Shown: positions 8,141 through 16,312 of the stretch, in pieces
Numbering within the stretch: position 1 is the first letter of the stretch
How the letters are laid out: every line of letters begins with the position of its first letter
NCBI GenBank assembly: GCA_934343805.1
Contig: CAKRIN010000028.1
Coordinates: 1 to 33,805 of the forward strand
Length of the DNA: 33,805 nucleotides
Direction: 5' to 3'
DNA from: an uncultured Lachnospira sp.
GTDB lineage: Bacteria; Bacillota; Clostridia; Lachnospirales; Lachnospiraceae
Position numbers and translations under genes: made by a program
Notes under the pieces: generated by a model
What the model was told of the DNA's origin: nothing
Seen by the model: only the letters and a program-made list of their open reading frames with translations
Database searches by the model: none

Positions 8141-10318
8141 ATGAAAATTATTAAAAGAAGTGGATCAGAAGTAACATTTGACATTTCAAAAATTATGGCG
8201 GCGGTATCAAAGGCTAATCAGGAAGTTGTCCATAGTGAGAGATTATCTGAAGAACAGATTGAGACAATATCTAATAATGTTGAGGATATCTGTAAAGAGA
8301 TGAACAGATCATTAAGCGTTGAGGAAATTCAGGATCTTGTTGAGAATCAGATTATGAATCTTCGTGCATTTGCAGTTGCGAGAAAGTATATAACATACAG
8401 ATATAAGAGAGCACTTGTGCGTAAGTCTAATTCGACAGATGAGCAGATACTGAGCCTTCTTGAATGTAATAATGAGGAAGTTAAGCAGGAGAATTCTAAT
8501 AAGAATCCTACAGTTAACAGTGTTCAGAGAGATTATATGGCAGGTGAAGTAAGCAAGGATATTACCAAGAGATTGCTTCTTCCAGCTGATATAGTTGATG
8601 CTCATGAGCAGGGACTTATACATTTCCATGATGCGGATTATTTTGCACAGCATATGCATAACTGCTGTCTTGTTAATCTTGAAGATATGTTACAGAATGG
8701 AACTGTTATAAGTGAAACAATGATTGAAAAGCCACACAGTTTTTCTACAGCATGTAATATTGCAACCCAGGCAATTGCACAGATAGCAAGTTCACAGTAT
8801 GGTGGACAGAGTATATCACTTGCCCACCTTGCACCATTTGTTCAGGTAAGCCGTGAGAAGTTTATCGGACAGGTAAGAGATGAATTTGAAAAGACAGGAA
8901 TAGATGCTTCTGAAGAGAAGATAAGAGAAGTTGCAGAGCTTCGTGTAAGAGATGAGATTAAACGTGGTGTGCAGATGATACAGTATCAGGTTATAACTCT
9001 CATGACAACTAATGGACAGGCACCATTTGTTACTGTATTTATGTATCTTGATGAAGTTCCAGAAGGTCAGACAAGAGATGATCTTGCACTCGTTACAGAA
9101 GAAGTATTAAGACAGAGAATGCAGGGCGTCAAGAATGAACAGGGTGTATATATAACACCAGCATTTCCTAAGCTTATATATGTTCTTGAAGAAGATAATA
9201 TCCATGAGGATTCTAAGTACTGGTATCTTACACAGATAGCTGCACAGTGTACAGCTAAGAGAATGGTTCCAGATTATATATCAGAAAAGATCATGAAGGA
9301 ACTTAAGGTAGATGCTAATGGAGATGGACATTGTTATCCATGTATGGGATGCCGTTCATTCCTTACAACATATCTTGATGAGAACAATAAGCCTAAGTAT
9401 TATGGAAGATTTAACCAGGGTGTAGTAACTCTTAATTTAGTTGATGTTGCATGCTCGTCAGGAAAGGATACAGATAAGTTCTGGAGTATTCTTGATGAGA
9501 GGCTTGATCTGTGTAAGAGAGCTCTTATGTGCAGACATTACAGACTTAAGGGAACTCCTTCGGATGTTGCTCCTATTTTATGGCAGAATGGTGCACTTGC
9601 AAGACTTAAGAAGGGTGAGACAATTGATAAGCTTCTTTATGGCGGTTATTCAACAATTTCACTTGGATATGCAGGACTTTGTGAATGTACATATTACATG
9701 AAGGGTGTAACACATACTAATCCGGAAGGAACAGAATTTGCACTTAAGGTAATGCAGTATCTGAATGATACATGTAAGAGATGGGCAGCAGAGACTAATA
9801 TTGATTTCTCACTTTATGGAACACCACTTGAGTCAACAACTTATAAGTTTGCCAAATGTTTACAGAAGAGATTTGGTAAGATTGCGGGTGTAACAGATAA
9901 GAATTATATTACCAACAGTTATCATGTTCATGTAACAGAGCAGATAAATGCATTTGATAAGCTTAAGTTTGAGGCACAGTTCCAGAAGTTATCTCCTGGT
10001 GGAGCAATAAGTTATGTAGAAGTTCCTGACATGCAGAATAATATTCCGGCAGTACTTAAAGTTATGCAGTACATTTATGAGAATATTATGTATGCAGAGC
10101 TTAATACTAAGAGTGATTATTGCCAGGAATGTGGATATACAGGACAGATTCAGATTATAACTGATGAAGATGGAAAGCTGATATGGGAGTGCCCTAACTG
10201 TGGTAATCGTAATCAGGATAAAATGAATGTTGCAAGACGTACATGTGGATACATTGGAACACAGTTCTGGAATCAGGGAAGAACTCAGGAAATCAAAGAA
10301 AGAGTACTTCATCTGTAA
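8141..10318 (+). CDS. nrdD: Anaerobic ribonucleoside-triphosphate reductase (class III)
   Basis: NrdD reduces ribonucleoside triphosphates to deoxynucleotides using an oxygen-sensitive glycyl radical. The 725-residue protein has an N-terminal ATP-cone (about residues 1-95, beginning MKIIKRSGSEVTFD), which senses ATP/dATP, followed by the ten-stranded barrel. It carries a C-terminal zinc site made of two CxxC pairs (CQEC and CPNC) and the glycyl radical motif RRTCGYIG, with candidate radical Gly703. The length is typical. The partner activase NrdG is usually encoded next door but is not in this window, and a terminator follows directly. The two NrdR-like boxes in front suggest repression when dATP is plentiful. 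Confidence 0.97.
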   Translation: MKIIKRSGSEVTFDISKIMAAVSKANQEVVHSERLSEEQIETISNNVEDICKEMNRSLSVEEIQDLVENQIMNLRAFAVARKYITYRYKRALVRKSNSTDEQILSLLECNNEEVKQENSNKNPTVNSVQRDYMAGEVSKDITKRLLLPADIVDAHEQGLIHFHDADYFAQHMHNCCLVNLEDMLQNGTVISETMIEKPHSFSTACNIATQAIAQIASSQYGGQSISLAHLAPFVQVSREKFIGQVRDEFEKTGIDASEEKIREVAELRVRDEIKRGVQMIQYQVITLMTTNGQAPFVTVFMYLDEVPEGQTRDDLALVTEEVLRQRMQGVKNEQGVYITPAFPKLIYVLEEDNIHEDSKYWYLTQIAAQCTAKRMVPDYISEKIMKELKVDANGDGHCYPCMGCRSFLTTYLDENNKPKYYGRFNQGVVTLNLVDVACSSGKDTDKFWSILDERLDLCKRALMCRHYRLKGTPSDVAPILWQNGALARLKKGETIDKLLYGGYSTISLGYAGLCECTYYMKGVTHTNPEGTEFALKVMQYLNDTCKRWAAETNIDFSLYGTPLESTTYKFAKCLQKRFGKIAGVTDKNYITNSYHVHVTEQINAFDKLKFEAQFQKLSPGGAISYVEVPDMQNNIPAVLKVMQYIYENIMYAELNTKSDYCQECGYTGQIQIITDEDGKLIWECPNCGNRNQDKMNVARRTCGYIGTQFWNQGRTQEIKERVLHL

Positions 10319-10332
10319 TTATATGAATAATT

Positions 10333-10371
10333 TACCGGCAATTCCATTGATATGGAGCTGCCGGTATTTTT
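10333..10371 (+). terminator. nrdD terminator
   Basis: TACCGGCAATTCC pairs with GGAGCTGCCGGTA (one mismatch and one G-U pair) around an 8-nt loop, followed by TTTTT. Confidence 0.88.
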
Positions 10372-10501
10372 ATGCGTGTAAAGTTTAGAATTTGCATTAT
10401 TGCAGGGGTTAGTGTGCAGATATTACTGTTTAATATTGAATATGTGAATGTTATTATAAACATGGTTTTAAACCAAGAGAAAAACACCAAGGGAGGAAAA
10501 A

Positions 10502-11020
10502 ATGCAAGCAGTAATAATAATATTTCTTGTAATTATTGTAGCAATAATTGTTGCAGTAAGCATGGCGGTTGGAAAGCTGAAGACAAGGGCATCTAACCAC
10601 ATAAGGGGGAAGATTGGAATAGATGATTCCAATATATACGGCACAGTATTTGAAGGAAGCGTTAATTCACTTGCCGTAAAGAAGTTATACAAAACTCATC
10701 CTGAATATAGTGAAGAGGCAATCAAGCAGTTGTCTGTCAATATTGTGAATGGTATTATAAATAATACAATACCCGGTCAGGGCGATAAATTTCAGGATAA
10801 GATACGGAATAACAGAATGTTTCAGGAGCATATGCCAAACTGTTCGTTAAGACGTGTTAACATAATGTCTTATAATGATAAGAGGGATGTGTATACAGCA
10901 GTAGTAACATATGCAGATAAGAAAGATGATTATGTATTTAATATTTCAGTTGGATTCACACAGCAGGGACCACAGCTGCAGTATGCAGCATTTTCTAAGG
11001 GTCATGCTAATGGTTTCTAG
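10502..11020 (+). CDS. Membrane-anchored protein of unknown function (172 aa)
   Basis: The ATG at 10502 follows GGGAGG closely and opens a 172-residue protein. A single strongly hydrophobic helix (about residues 3-23) anchors it, leaving a mostly soluble domain that, from the basic residues after the helix (KLKTR), probably faces the cytoplasm. The soluble part contains a helical segment (KLYKTHPEYSEEAIKQL) and a C-terminal beta-rich half ending in FSKGHANGF. I do not recognise a family. It is transcribed alone between the nrdD terminator and a bidirectional terminator shared with the convergent membrane protein gene. Confidence 0.75.
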   Translation: MQAVIIIFLVIIVAIIVAVSMAVGKLKTRASNHIRGKIGIDDSNIYGTVFEGSVNSLAVKKLYKTHPEYSEEAIKQLSVNIVNGIINNTIPGQGDKFQDKIRNNRMFQEHMPNCSLRRVNIMSYNDKRDVYTAVVTYADKKDDYVFNISVGFTQQGPQLQYAAFSKGHANGF

Positions 11021-11059
11021 TTGGGATGTGCAGAGGGAGAAAAGAAAGATAGGATAAAT

Positions 11060-11097
11060 AATAAGACTGTCGCACCAATTGGTGTGGCAGTCTTATT
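11060..11097. terminator. Bidirectional terminator between two convergent genes
   Basis: AATAAGACTG at 11060-11069 is the exact complement of CAGTCTTATT at 11088-11097, with an inner CGCACC/GGTGTG stem and a short loop. It lies between convergent genes and has a T-rich end on both strands. Confidence 0.85.
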
Positions 11098-11102
11098 GAC
11101 TA

Positions 11103-11615
11103 TTAGTAATCAGGGAAATATTCATGTTCACGCATATTATAAAGTGCAGAAAAAAGGAGAGCCAGAATTAAAGCAGATGCAATGAAGAAAACTACATAAA
11201 AGGTATTATTAATTGTCAGAACAAGAGAAAAAACAGTCCAGATTATAGTATAGACTATTTTAACAATTAAGTTTCTCTTAATATGTTTTGGATCATTACT
11301 CTTATTATAAAGAGCAATTCCTATGTAAGCAAATATAGTTATGATTATTAGTGGAAAATCAATAATTCCAATTATAATAGCAACGAAAAATAAAAAGATT
11401 CCGGCTGTAAAAGTAAGTCCGCTTGTAAACATATGACCGATAAGCCGGTATCCGGCAGTTACGTCATCAGCAGAATAATTAGATGGATCAATGGCACTGT
11501 TGTCAATAACACTATTAGCACTTACAACAGATAATATAAAAAGTAATGTCAGCAATACACATATAATGGTATATATTATAGTCATTACCAGATCAGCTTT
11601 TTTAGCAAAATTCAT
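11103..11615 (-). CDS. Multi-pass membrane protein of unknown function (170 aa)
   Basis: GGGAGG lies about 8 nt before the ATG at 11615, so the upstream ATG that would add eight residues is rejected. The 170-residue protein has about four hydrophobic segments: residues 12-34, then roughly 65-80 and 85-100, and a C-terminal pair around 118-155. A polar loop (SNYSADDVTAGYR) follows the first segment. A basic stretch (KSNDPKHIKRN) separates the two halves. No family or motif is recognised. It is convergent with the 172-aa gene, and its promoter region is shared divergently with the coiled-coil gene at 11775. Confidence 0.75.
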   Translation of the reverse strand: MNFAKKADLVMTIIYTIICVLLTLLFILSVVSANSVIDNSAIDPSNYSADDVTAGYRLIGHMFTSGLTFTAGIFLFFVAIIIGIIDFPLIIITIFAYIGIALYNKSNDPKHIKRNLIVKIVYTIIWTVFSLVLTINNTFYVVFFIASALILALLFSALYNMREHEYFPDY

Positions 11616-11774
11616 AATCAATTCCTCCCCACATAACATTGATATTAAGAATATAGCATATTAATTCATTACATACAATGTAATAATATAAGAGCCATAA
11701 GCCGATATATAATATATAACTATTAATGAATCCCGGAAAGGAGTCCAGGGATGAAGCCATAACAAGGAGGGCAT

Positions 11775-12773
11775 ATGTCACTTACGATAAAGACTGGAAT
11801 TAATGCTGGAAACAATATACAGAATACTCAAAACAAAGAAAGTAAAGCAGATAATAGAAAACATAATGTGGCAAGAAAGACAATAAATGCGTCTGATCTT
11901 AATCTGAAACCATATAAAGATAATCAGATAGATTCTAAAAGGCTGCGCGCAAGAAAACAGGCGATGAAATTAATATCAGATGCATGGAAATCTGCGGATA
12001 AAACAGATAAGGGCATAGAGGATATTAAGAACGATAAGCTCAATAAGCTGGAAGAGATTACAGATTATAAGAATAAGATAAGTGACCTAGAGAAAGAAAA
12101 AGAGGCATACAGGGTACAATATGGAGTGGATAAAGATTCACAGGAACAAAAGGATCTTGAATTGCTTGAAAAGTATCAGAATAACAAATATGGCTCTGCG
12201 TATGATTCATTTTCGGAAGAAGAACAGAAACGGCTGAAAGAACTTCAGAATACGCCGCTTACGGAATATCAGGAGAAAGCATTAAGACTAAATGCATCAC
12301 AGATACATTATAATAGTGAAATTGAACAAAAACAGCTTAAGATAGCCTGTGATACGGCATCTATTGCGCTGGCAGAGATTGACAGGGATAAGTCACAGGA
12401 AATGCTTAAAGCTAAAGATTCAGCAGATCAGATAGTAGCTGCTGTTGAGGGGGAGATTACTAATCTGCTTGTATCTGAAGGAAAAGGCAATATAGACAAT
12501 CAGGTTGAGGAAAATAAAGAGAAAGCCGAAGAGGCAGAGAAAAAGCGGGAAGAATTGCAGGATAAAATAGAACAGACAAGAAAGGACAGAGAGGAACAGC
12601 GTAAGATAATAGAAGGGGAAACTGAGGCAGACAAGCTTGATATGAATAATAGTGTCAGAGTAAATGATGTTGATCATGTGACTGAAGCGCAGAAACAGAT
12701 TGTTAAGATTATGCAGGAAAATAAACTGCTTAATGATGATATTAAAGGAATAGACATTGATTTAAACTTCTGA
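11775..12773 (+). CDS. Coiled-coil protein of unknown function (332 aa)
   Basis: The ATG follows a strong ribosome site (AAGGAGGG at 11763-11770). The 332-residue product is highly charged (Lys, Glu, Asp, Gln) and low in hydrophobic residues, with long heptad-like helices at about 75-115, 150-215 and 235-290, the last very Glu/Lys-rich. It has no signal peptide, membrane segment or cysteine cluster. The N-terminal 60 residues are polar and probably disordered. I do not recognise the family. It is convergent with the protein at 12821 across a strong terminator. Its start style (short polar head, then repeats) resembles Lachnospiraceae cell-surface or motility-linked hypotheticals, but this is a guess. 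Confidence 0.75.
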   Translation: MSLTIKTGINAGNNIQNTQNKESKADNRKHNVARKTINASDLNLKPYKDNQIDSKRLRARKQAMKLISDAWKSADKTDKGIEDIKNDKLNKLEEITDYKNKISDLEKEKEAYRVQYGVDKDSQEQKDLELLEKYQNNKYGSAYDSFSEEEQKRLKELQNTPLTEYQEKALRLNASQIHYNSEIEQKQLKIACDTASIALAEIDRDKSQEMLKAKDSADQIVAAVEGEITNLLVSEGKGNIDNQVEENKEKAEEAEKKREELQDKIEQTRKDREEQRKIIEGETEADKLDMNNSVRVNDVDHVTEAQKQIVKIMQENKLLNDDIKGIDIDLNF

Positions 12774-12778
12774 CATAA

Positions 12779-12812
12779 AAAAGGGGCAGGTGGATAACAC
12801 CTGCCCCCTTTT
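12779..12812. terminator. Bidirectional terminator
   Basis: AAAAGGGGCAGGTG (12779-12792) pairs with CACCTGCCCCCTTTT (12798-12812, one bulged C) around a 5-nt loop. The A-tract and T-tract flanks allow it to serve both convergent genes. Confidence 0.93.
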
Positions 12813-12820
12813 GCAAGCGA

Positions 12821-13960
12821 TTAGAAATCCACCTGCTGTACCAATCCTGCGCTGCCGTCTTCGTGAAGATATACTCCGTTGCTTTCTACTTTTGCATTCA
12901 GCTTGTTGTTGTCGTCGGTCACATGAAATGTAGTATTGGCTCTACCAAGGTATATAGCTCCAACATCTGCTTCCTTAAGAGATAGTAACTTATCATTGCC
13001 AGTTTCGTCTTTAATCCATACTTTTAACTGATTATAGATTTCATCATTTTCATCAATCCATCCATTGCCATCTGAATCATATTCTTCAAGTTCCGAAAAA
13101 CCATTGCCAGTTTTAGCACCAAATAATTCACTGCCATCGTTAATAATTCCATCTCCATTTTTATCGAGAGCAAGGAATCCACTTTCGGGATTCATCTGTG
13201 CAATTACCTCATCATTACCATCAGCGTCTATATCAAAGCTGAAAGATTTATCAGAAACAGAAACAGGGTTGCTGGAAAGGTTGATAACAAGAGGATCTGT
13301 AAGTACAGAATCATAACTTGCTGCAAACTCAATGCAATGTTCTTCCATATATTTACGGGACATAGTCATATCAAGATTAAAATCAAGTTCCCTTCCATCG
13401 GCAGTTCTGACTGTTCCTGTTGTAGAGAATGAAGTACTCTCAGATTCTTCATAAGTAGATGAATACCTTGTTGACACAGACCAGACAGAAGGTGACTGCT
13501 GGTTTGTCATAATAAGACTATTGTCTTTATTGGAAGAATCAGAAGATGTCTGGGTGCCTGACATGGTATTATTGTTGTAATCATAAAACATGTCACGCAG
13601 AGACAACGACTGAATGAAATCTAATAAAGACAGATAGAGCTTCCGGGTAATTTCTTTGTAACTGAAGTTTATCCTGTCAGGTAAACTTTTAGCTGTAGTA
13701 TCTGTTCCTGTTTTTAGAGAATCATTTTCGTCATCTAAAAGACCAAAACGATTATACGCAGGTGTTCCGAATGAATCGTCATCGGATCTGTGGCTGTTGT
13801 TACTGTAATAAAATTCATTCTGGCTGTATGAAGCCCTGATGCTTGTCATTCCAAGCTGGAATGATCTTGCAGACTTATTAACTGAAGTCTGGCTTGATGT
13901 TACGTTTTGTGAAAAATGTCTTCTTGAGGACATAGTCACGTTGCTGTTTGCAATTATCAT
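12821..13960 (-). CDS. Protein with EF-hand-like calcium-binding loops (379 aa)
   Basis: The start at 13960 is chosen because GGCGG lies about 7 nt upstream; earlier in-frame starts lack a ribosome site. The first 190 residues are Ser/Thr/Asn-rich and low-complexity, without a clear signal peptide. The C-terminal third carries three Asp-rich loops: FDIDADGNDE (about 242-251), LDKNGDG (about 265-271) and YDSDGNGWIDENDE (about 294-307). They are spaced and worded as in VCBS/EF-hand-like segments of hemolysin-type calcium-binding proteins, including the SELFG and YNQLKVW phrases typical of that group. It is probably a Ca2+-binding surface or secreted protein by an unknown route. It is transcribed alone. 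Confidence 0.8.
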   Translation of the reverse strand: MIIANSNVTMSSRRHFSQNVTSSQTSVNKSARSFQLGMTSIRASYSQNEFYYSNNSHRSDDDSFGTPAYNRFGLLDDENDSLKTGTDTTAKSLPDRINFSYKEITRKLYLSLLDFIQSLSLRDMFYDYNNNTMSGTQTSSDSSNKDNSLIMTNQQSPSVWSVSTRYSSTYEESESTSFSTTGTVRTADGRELDFNLDMTMSRKYMEEHCIEFAASYDSVLTDPLVINLSSNPVSVSDKSFSFDIDADGNDEVIAQMNPESGFLALDKNGDGIINDGSELFGAKTGNGFSELEEYDSDGNGWIDENDEIYNQLKVWIKDETGNDKLLSLKEADVGAIYLGRANTTFHVTDDNNKLNAKVESNGVYLHEDGSAGLVQQVDF

Positions 13961-14052
13961 AAGTATACCGCCTTTCATCGTCAGCAATGAACACGGTTAT
14001 ATATAATATCGACATAAAAAAATAATAATTAACAATATGCAAGAAACACATA

Positions 14053-14081
14053 TACTTTTATAAAATATCTTTATAAAAGTA
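14053..14081. repeat. Perfect 12-bp inverted repeat upstream of the GH43 gene
   Basis: TACTTTTATAAA (14053-14064) and TTTATAAAAGTA (14070-14081) are exact reverse complements separated by 5 nt. There is no T-tract after it. It lies in the divergent gap between the calcium-binding protein gene and the GH43 gene, about 100 nt before the latter, so it is a candidate operator. Confidence 0.6.
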
Positions 14082-14179
14082 CTGGAAATTATTATATAAG
14101 TGATGTAATATGTGAATAGAAAGATATCTGCACAGACAGAAATATATTATTAAGCCGAACAGGCAGAAAGAGGTCATAT

Positions 14180-15811
14180 ATGTGGACAGCCGATTTAGGA
14201 AATGGTCGTTTCAGAAATCCAATACTTTATGCTGATTATTCAGACCCGGATGCAATAAGGGTGGGGGATGATTATTTTATGATATCATCCAGCTTTTCAA
14301 ATGCGCCAGCGATGCCATTGTTACATTCCAAGGATCTGGTTAACTGGAAGGTTATTAATTATATTTTACCGGAAGTGCCAGAATTCAGATATAGAAATCC
14401 AATTCATGGATGCGGAGTATGGGCACCCGCAATAAGATATCATGAGGGAACATATTATGTGTGCTTTCCAATGCCTGATGAGGGAATATATATGACTACG
14501 ACAACAGATCCATATGGGAAGTGGAGCAGACCGGTAAACATAAGACCTGGGGCTGGCTGGATTGATCCATGCCCATTCTGGGATGATGATGGAAAAGCAT
14601 ATCTTGTTGCCGGAGTTGCCAAGAGCAGGATTGGTTATAAGAGTGTGCTTCACATGGTTGAGATGAAGCCAGATGGATCAGGGGTAACTGGAGAGGAAAA
14701 GGTTATATTTGATGGTAATCTTAATGACCAGATAACAATAGAAGGACCTAAAATGTATAAAAGAAATGGCTGGTATTATATTTTTGCACCTGCCGGAGGA
14801 GTAAAAACAGGATGGCAGACAGTGCTAAGGTCAAAGAATGTATTTGGACCATATGAGTATAAAGTTGTTATGAGACAGGGGGATTCGCCAGTTAATGGAC
14901 CTCACCAGGGAGCATGGGTCGATACAGTTACAGGACAGGACTGGTTTATACATTTTCAGGATGTATACGCAGCGGGAAGAATAACACATTTGCAGCCAAT
15001 GTCATGGGATAATGACTGGCCTGTAATTGGTGTGAGAAAAGGTGCTGAGGATTATGGACAGCCTGTGATGGAGTATGAAAAGCCTGATGTAGGTGCAGAA
15101 TATGACATATGTGAACCGGATACAACAGATGAATTCACAGGAGAGTCACTGGGACTGCAATGGCAGTGGAATGCTAATCCTGATAATGACTGGGTTGAAT
15201 ATGGAACAGATAAAGATGGAAGAAAAGAACAGGGCGGCTCATATATAAGGCTTAATGCTGTGTCAAGGGTTTCAAACAGACCAATAGGGGATTATAGAAA
15301 TCTTCTTCTTCAGAAATGGCCGGCACCTGAATTCACATGTGAGGCCAGAATCAATATTTCAGGTATGAAGCCAGGGGATAATGCCGGATATGTGTCACTT
15401 GGAAGAAAATATATAGCGATAGATATATCTAAGTCTGAAAATGGAAAGATTAATATGTATGCAGTTACAGGTATACAGCAGTTTGATTGTGATCAGGCAT
15501 ACACATCAGAGACCAGACAGCATATTGGAGAATATACTGGTATTGAAGATGTATATTTCAGATGTACTGTTAAACGAATAGGAACTAAGGATCATGTGGA
15601 AGCTGGACTTCCAGTAAAGAATGCTCCGGAAGAAGTTATAACAATAGAGGTAAGTACTGATGGAAAACAGTACACCAACCCTGTATCTGTCGAAGCTGAA
15701 GCCGGCAGATGGGTTGGTGTAAAAAGTGGATTATATGCTTCACATGATAATGGTATTCTGGGAAATGAGTCAGGTTACATTACAGCTGACTATGTAAGAT
15801 ATACGGATTAA
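14180..15811 (+). CDS. Glycoside hydrolase family 43 (beta-xylosidase / alpha-arabinofuranosidase type)
   Basis: A 543-residue cytoplasmic enzyme (no signal peptide). The N-terminal five-bladed propeller begins FRNPILYADYSDPDAIR, with candidate general base Asp22. The pKa-modulating Asp is Asp129 (GWIDPCPFWDDDG) and the proton donor is Glu188 (TIEGPKMY). A C-terminal concanavalin-like domain (about 325-543) completes the architecture usual for this kind of GH43. It would cleave xylosyl or arabinosyl residues from imported plant oligosaccharides. The ribosome site is AGAGG. It has no transporter or regulator next to it. Its stop overlaps the convergent XRE gene's stop by three bases. Confidence 0.92.
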   Translation: MWTADLGNGRFRNPILYADYSDPDAIRVGDDYFMISSSFSNAPAMPLLHSKDLVNWKVINYILPEVPEFRYRNPIHGCGVWAPAIRYHEGTYYVCFPMPDEGIYMTTTTDPYGKWSRPVNIRPGAGWIDPCPFWDDDGKAYLVAGVAKSRIGYKSVLHMVEMKPDGSGVTGEEKVIFDGNLNDQITIEGPKMYKRNGWYYIFAPAGGVKTGWQTVLRSKNVFGPYEYKVVMRQGDSPVNGPHQGAWVDTVTGQDWFIHFQDVYAAGRITHLQPMSWDNDWPVIGVRKGAEDYGQPVMEYEKPDVGAEYDICEPDTTDEFTGESLGLQWQWNANPDNDWVEYGTDKDGRKEQGGSYIRLNAVSRVSNRPIGDYRNLLLQKWPAPEFTCEARINISGMKPGDNAGYVSLGRKYIAIDISKSENGKINMYAVTGIQQFDCDQAYTSETRQHIGEYTGIEDVYFRCTVKRIGTKDHVEAGLPVKNAPEEVITIEVSTDGKQYTNPVSVEAEAGRWVGVKSGLYASHDNGILGNESGYITADYVRYTD

Positions 15812-16290
15812 TCTTCTTTAATATTCTTCTGAGCCCATAATTCAAGGGCTTTGGCATTGTTGGAGATACAGTCGAGGGATTCAAGTATTTTCTTGAATTC
15901 CTCCTGCTCACCAATATCAACCTGCCCATCAGCAGATATATTGATAATAGATGCTCTAAGGCTTTCTATATCATTAAGAGAACCAAGCATTTTTAAAGAT
16001 AGTCTGTCAAATGAATTGATTTCAACTGTCTTCATTGTAAGGCGTCCTATTGGACATTCGCTAGAACAATAGTTGTAGCATAGTTCTGGTGCGTTATAAC
16101 ACTGTGCCATAGAAACAACTTCGTCAGCATAAGGAGTTACATTTCCGAGTTCGATTCTGGCGAGTCTTGTTCTGTCTATTCCAATTACATCAGAAGCTGC
16201 TTCACGGCTTTCAAAATCTGAATTATTCTGGGCAGCATTGAATCTGGCTTGATAATACTTGTTATCTGACGCTTTTGTCGCTTTTTTCAT
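15808..16290 (-). CDS. XRE-family helix-turn-helix regulator with a cysteine cluster
   Basis: The start at 16290 is set by GAGGTG 7 nt upstream; the longer reading frame overlaps the preceding gene and is not used. The 160-residue protein has an XRE-type helix-turn-helix at about residues 20-65 (SREAASDVIGIDRTRLARIELGN). Then comes an unusual cluster of four cysteines, C-x6-C-x3-C-x3-C (QCYNAPELCYNYCSSEC), that could hold a metal or Fe-S cluster. The C-terminal half is a helical bundle with heptad-like leucines. It lies 22 nt after the cell-wall hydrolase gene in the same direction, so the two may form an operon. Target genes are unknown. Confidence 0.8.
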   Translation of the reverse strand: MKKATKASDNKYYQARFNAAQNNSDFESREAASDVIGIDRTRLARIELGNVTPYADEVVSMAQCYNAPELCYNYCSSECPIGRLTMKTVEINSFDRLSLKMLGSLNDIESLRASIINISADGQVDIGEQEEFKKILESLDCISNNAKALELWAQKNIKED

Positions 16291-16312
16291 AAGTTTACAC
16301 CTCATTTTATAA

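Noticed and set aside
7927..8154. 75-codon frame over the nrdD leader
   Set aside because: It overlaps the NrdR boxes, promoter and hairpins, has no ribosome site and runs into nrdD in another frame.
11700..11774. Cyclic di-GMP riboswitch before the coiled-coil gene
   Set aside because: The stretch with GGAAAGGAG and GATGAAGCC recalled GEMM-type elements, but the required conserved core and stems are not present.
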